DNA from: Chrysomallon squamiferum | Lineage: Eukaryota > Mollusca > Gastropoda > Neomphalida > Peltospiridae | Length of the DNA: 64,000 nucleotides | Reading direction: 5' to 3' | Assembly (NCBI GenBank): GCA_012295275.1 | Contig: CM022670.1 | Span: 12,923,083-12,987,082 of the forward strand | The notes under the pieces: generated by a model | What the model was told of the DNA's origin: nothing | What the model saw: only the letters and a program-made list of their open reading frames with translations | The model's database searches: none | Shown: piece after piece, positions 55,601-61,652 of the stretch | Numbering within the stretch: position 1 is the stretch's first letter | How the letters are laid out: each line of letters begins with the position of its first letter | Program-made: the position numbers and the translations under genes

Positions 55601-58286
55601 TGGAAGAAGAAGAAGAAGTAAATAAACAAACAATAAATCAATAAATAAAAGTTAAACACCCAGAATACAATTAATGCAAATAACAATAATACTTGTAACA
55701 ATAGCGGTTAGAGCTTTAAGTAATATTTTATGGAGATAAAAGAAAATAAATAAGACATAATTAACAATGAAACAATTTATTGGATAATGATAATAATGAC
55801 AATAATGACAATAATAATAATAATAATAATAAAATATTATAAATGTGGATCTTGTTTTCAAAGAACATCGAACCTTATTTCATATTGGTAAGTTATTGAA
55901 AAAAATAATTTTAAAACCCCCAGGAACTAACAACAATAAAATTTGGTGACATATTTTAAGATAGAGATGCAGGTAAACACATTGGATATCTCTTAACTAA
56001 TACCTAACAACTGGGCAACTAACTAATTTGTAATTTAAACAAAATAATAATAATAAAATAAAGTTTGGAAGTGTAATGAAATAATTTTCATTATTTGTGC
56101 CACCTCAGAGTTTACGAAAATGAACACTTCGTTAGGGTGTAAGTATAAATGAGGAAAAGGGTATCACAACATTTATTTATCTAGCTTACTGGTTTAGTTG
56201 ACATAGTGTTTCATTTAGCTTGGTTTGGTGGGTTTTGCTTAAATTTAGGTTATATTATTATAAATACCCATCGTGTCCTTTTTATTTATATATTTTTCAT
56301 TCTGTTTTTTTTTTTTTGTCTTCATTTTAATTATTTTCTTTTTTTTTTAATTTGTTTTTAGTTGTATTTTTTTTGGTGTCTTTTTTTTTTTTTTTTTCAA
56401 ATTAATTTTATCTTTAATCTTTGGTATGCTTTCGAAGTTGTCTGTATCACCATTTCCCTCAGTGGTGCTAACTGTGTATTTACATTTGAAACTTTCTTTG
56501 AAATTCACTTTGAGTACAAAGCATGATGTTCAAAACTAGTTTTGGCACAGCTTGAATTATTATTTATAATTGATTTATTTATTAGTATTCTACTAGATAG
56601 AAATAAACAATAAAATTAACAGGAAAGGGGGGGGGAAAAAAGAGGATTTAATTGATAATTAAGAATTAAAATCAATCATAATTTTTATTTTTATTCTTTT
56701 TCTCCTGCTTTCATAATTCTGTCATGTACAAAAAATATGTGCATTTCATGAAAACTGTTTTTATATTCAAAAATGTTTTATAAAAATAAAAAAATAAAAG
56801 AAATTAACAGTATATTTTATATACAAATATATAAACTAGAATTTAATTTTGTTTTATTATCATTTCCAAGAAAGATAGAAGATGTGAATGCACAAATAGC
56901 AAAGATGTTTTCTTCTTTCACATTCTTATGTACTGTGTTGGAATGTTTATTTCATTCGTATTATTTTTTTTTTCACTCATTTCTTTCTTTTTCTTTCTTT
57001 ACATTTGTTGTTAGTGGTAATTTGTTCTTTCTTTTCTTCTCCAAAGTGGGTCTTTGGCGACAGCATCGTTTTCGCTTGCGAAGGCGATTCCTTCAACTCG
57101 AAGAGCAGTGTAGGTTTTTCATTTTTGCATCGGTTTTTGACAACAAATGGGTTAATGCTCATCCCAGCTTTCATTTGATTTTTTAATTTTTTTTTAATGT
57201 TTTTTTTTTTTTTTATTGTGTTTTGTGGTTATTGTGTCAATGTCTTATGTTGCATTTTGATTCAGTTTCTCGGCAGGCTGTTGTCACGTGTTATAGATTG
57301 TTACCGTCACAGTCAGCATGGTCTGGTATGTGTTGTCTCCCTTGCATGTCCCATCCCTCCCTTGAAATCCCCCAAGTGCCAAGCTTGTATAAAACTCATT
57401 GTCGTATCAATTTTTTATTATTATTATTATTTTTAGTATTTCTTTTATTTATGCTTTTCTTTTCTTTTATTCTTTTCTTTTTGTTATTCTTTATATATTT
57501 CTTTATTTATATAATTTTTTTTTTTTTTTTTAATAATAATTTATTGGTGGTATTTTTTATTTTATTTTTAGCCCACCCTGTTGTAATAATTTCTCACCTC
57601 AATGCTTTCTTTAATTCGTAAAAAAAATAAAAAATTATTAATTTATTTTTTTAAATCTTTTTATTTAATTATTATCATTTTATTTTGTTACTTTCATTTA
57701 TTTTCATTTGCCATATACTTTAAACATTCACCTATTTTCTCAATCTATTGTCAGAATTTCACTTACAGTGTTAATATAATGATTCAGAATTTATAAAAAT
57801 GCAGAACATTACATGTAAAAATACAACAAACTGACATGCAATTAATATTGTGTCAGTTTGTTCAATTCAGAATTAACAGATAATTTAATTTTTTTTTCAA
57901 AACATTCTAAAGGTCATTGCATGACCTGTGATTGGAACTTGACATGAACAATGGTCTTCCTTTTAAGCTAAGCCAGTAACAAAATTATTTATAATTTTTT
58001 TAATTAGTATTAATTTTATTATGTTATTATTTGAATTTTATTTTATTTGATCCATCATGACATTTCTTAAGGCAGATAAATATAACTGTTAACATAACTC
58101 CCCCTTGGTGACATTAACCTCCTGGCTTGATTTAAAGTAATATGCCCATGAATATTAACGAGTTATGCCAGTATTTGTGCATTATTACAAAATACAATGT
58201 AATAGTTGTGTTAGTAGAAAATAATCATTAGTAATATAATCCAGTAATATAATACATAATAAAATTTATGAATACCCATATCCTAT

Positions 58287-58321
<35 letters not shown>

Positions 58322-60364
58322 CCTAAATATAAACTAAAATGGTCTGATAATTAATAATAAATAAATTTCCCTGCATGCTTAGAAAGACTCAGTCGCTGGA
58401 GAATTTTTGTCCACAACATCTTACATTACTAATGGCAAAGATGATGTGTGTGATTTCTTAACACATTTAACTTACAAATATAGTAATGAAAATATAATAA
58501 AATATTAAATATTACTTTTATAATTATAATTATATATATATAATATTATAATTTCAGGTTATTATGAAAATCAAAGTGAATTATTCTATTTTATTTTTGA
58601 TTAAATAATAATATCTATATATATTTTTTTTTTTTTAATCAAAATATTAATATGCTTTCCTAAGTAAACACAGAAATGTTTATGTTGCCATGGTTATGTT
58701 GTGTACATAAATGGGGAAAATTTGCAGGTAAATTGTAGTTTGTCAGATAGTGATATATGTAAATATCATGTAAATAAATGGTGATTCAGTTAATTAGAAG
58801 TAGTGTGTTTTAGTTAAATACATGTATCTGCTGTTGTACGCATATTTATTTTATTGTTTTATTGATTTTTATGTGTGCTTGGTTTATGGTGAGTAAATTT
58901 TAAGCTAAAATGTTTATGAAGTAAATATTAGGTTTAGATGAAATACGTTTTTACCAGCAAAAATGAGTAAATGTAAATAAATAAGAATTTTGTTAATTTT
59001 GGTTTGCATCTGAACAGTGAACTGTACTGTGTAGGATTTTTGTTGATTATATTTTTGTATTTATAATCATTCATCATAAATTTGTTTCATTTATTATTTA
59101 CCGTTTTATTTTTATATATTTATTCATATTTTTGTTTAATTTTTTTTACTTTCTCAAAAGAACTCATCATGAGATCATTTTGTTCTTTTAATCATGGTAT
59201 CTGTGAAAAAGTAGAAAGCATGTGTGTATGTGTCTGTAATTCTGTGTTTGTGTGTATGGATGTGTGTGAGGGCAGATAATGATGAAGCTTTATCAACTGT
59301 ATCATACAAAAGTATAACTGAGAAAAATATTGTTTTTCTTTTTATTTCTTTTGTTAAATTTATTTTTATAGATTTATTTCAGTGCTGCATAACTGTTTGG
59401 TTTATAATAGTTTTATTTTTTGTTTTTGTTTTTTTTATTTGTTTAAGAAATCATTTTTATTTATTTCAATTATAATTTTAGCTAAAGGTCGTACAAACAT
59501 TGAGCTGCGGGAACAGTTCATTCTGGCGGAAGGGGTGAGTCAGTCTATGACAGGCTTCGTTTCAAAGAGTCCAGCTGGAAGCTCCCATTCTGGAAGTTCT
59601 ACACATTCTGCTAATTCCTGGAGCAGTCGATCTGCCAGCACCTCTAGTGGGCCCATCACTAAGGTAGGTAACTCTGAAAACAAACTGTCCAAGGTAGATA
59701 ATTACTGAGAATGAATTGGCACAGTGAAAATACTAATTACTATTTGATTGTAAAATAATTTTATATTTTATTCTTCCTGAATTTTTATAGTTCATACATA
59801 GAATGTGTGAGAGAAGACTTCTGAAAGATCACTAAAAAAAAATTCATTTAACAATTTTTCGTCAAAGAATACATACTTCACAGACAATTTTGAATGCTGT
59901 TTTTAAACCACACTAGTTTCCTGTGATCACATATTATGTTTTACTATGTATAAATAAGTATTTGGCATGTTGAGAATGGTTTATCTGCTGGGTATTATTA
60001 AGATATTCACATTAACTTGCCTCTGTGTTCTTTCAGTCACCACAGGTTTGTCTGTGCACTCATATTAGTCATCATCGACAGGTGTGATGTTATTTTACAT
60101 TTATCCTCCATCTCCTGGCTAATGGTGCTGGTCCCACACAGTCCCATTTTTCTCTTTTCATCTTCCTATGGTTTATGGTCATTTGTGAATTTTGTGATTG
60201 TTTTTGTGGATTTGGATGGTTTTTTCTTTCATTCATTTATTTATTTATATATTTTTTTTTTTAGGGTTTTTTTTTTTTTTTTTTTTTTTTTGAAGGGATT
60301 TTGTTTTTGAAGGGGGGTGAATTTTTGCATTCGGTGTTTGTTTTTTTATTATTATTTTTTTTGT

Positions 60365-60396
<32 letters not shown>

Positions 60397-61485
60397 CTTT
60401 TTTCTTGGTTTATAATTGTTGGAATAGGAAAAGATTGGTGAACTGAAAATTGTATTAGTAATATGAAGTTAAAATGTATTTGTTGGGGGGTTTGGGAGTG
60501 TTTCTTTCTTTCTTTTTTTAATAAATTGTTCATTTAAAGATTTGTAATGGTACCATGGAAATATTCTGCTTTTTAAATTATTTCTTGATTTTTATGAATT
60601 TTTTTGGTTTTGATTTTGTTTGGTTATGGATTTTTTACTTAAATTTGTTAAAACTTTTTTTCCCCCATTTAATAATAACTATAATCAAATTTGTGACAAA
60701 ATGATTTATTTATTTATTTGTTATGAATATCCTTAAATTAATTATGAATATCATACATGTTAATCAGTGAAAAAAAATGTGTGGTTTTCAACAAGGAATT
60801 ATTTCATAAATTTAATTAAAATAAAATTATTTTCTAGCCTTTATTTTTATTATTATTTGTTTGTTTTGTTTTTTTTGTTGTTGTTTTTTTTAAGTGATGC
60901 CACATTAACATATAAATCATATTTTTGGGTTATCAAATAAAGTATTATAAAGACAACCTCTTTCCAAAATAACTAACAATATTACACGTGTTTACATCTA
61001 CAGATAAGGGAGAAAACCCAGTATTCATCTCCATGGCGACAGAGAGTTAAAACAAGCCCTGATGGAGAAGTGCAACAAATATTAACACCAGAACCAAAAG
61101 GATACCGCATGAGTAGCATTCGCAGTCCTGGCAATCTTTATAGTCCTGGTGAGAGCACATTCTGTATACAGTTAGCAAATCTGTTTGTTGTGTCAGTAGT
61201 TTGTTTGTTTTAATTTTGTTTGTTGCTGTTGTTTTTAGTAAATAAATATATGTAATTTTCCCATTTTTTTGTTTCATTTCATTCATAATTAATATTTTAT
61301 GTATATTTTTATGATTTTAATGTTTTTTATTAATTTACTATTTTATTTTATTTTGTTTTGAATATTTATATATTTACTGTTTATTTAATTTTACTTGTTA
61401 TTTTAAAATTTTTATTAATTTTTTTATTTTATTTTATTTATTTATTTATTTATTTAGTTTAGTTTAGTTATTTAGTTTAGTTTAG

Positions 61486-61552
<67 letters not shown>

Positions 61553-61621
61553 TTTCTATTTTTATTTACTTATTTATATATTTATATATTAATTTATTTA
61601 TATATTAATTTATTTATTAAT

Positions 61622-61652
<31 letters not shown>

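Larger units (their letters stand above)
54227..59481 (+). other. Large intron after the GAR domain with cassette-exon candidates
   Basis: The 5,255-bp intron is mostly AT-rich with AAT and T runs. Three short stretches with acceptor, donor and phase-1/phase-1 open frames stand out (56109-56138, 57047-57109, 57266-57325). Dystonin has an alternative insert at this same protein position, so variable splicing here would fit the family. Confidence 0.7.

Noticed and set aside
58393-58455. Candidate exon after cag at 58392 with an open phase-1 frame
   Set aside because: Keeping frame needs the weak donor gtgatt; the better gtgtgt donor breaks the frame.
60261-60533. Reverse-strand Lys/Asn-rich open frame
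   Set aside because: It reads T homopolymers backwards; no coding signal.
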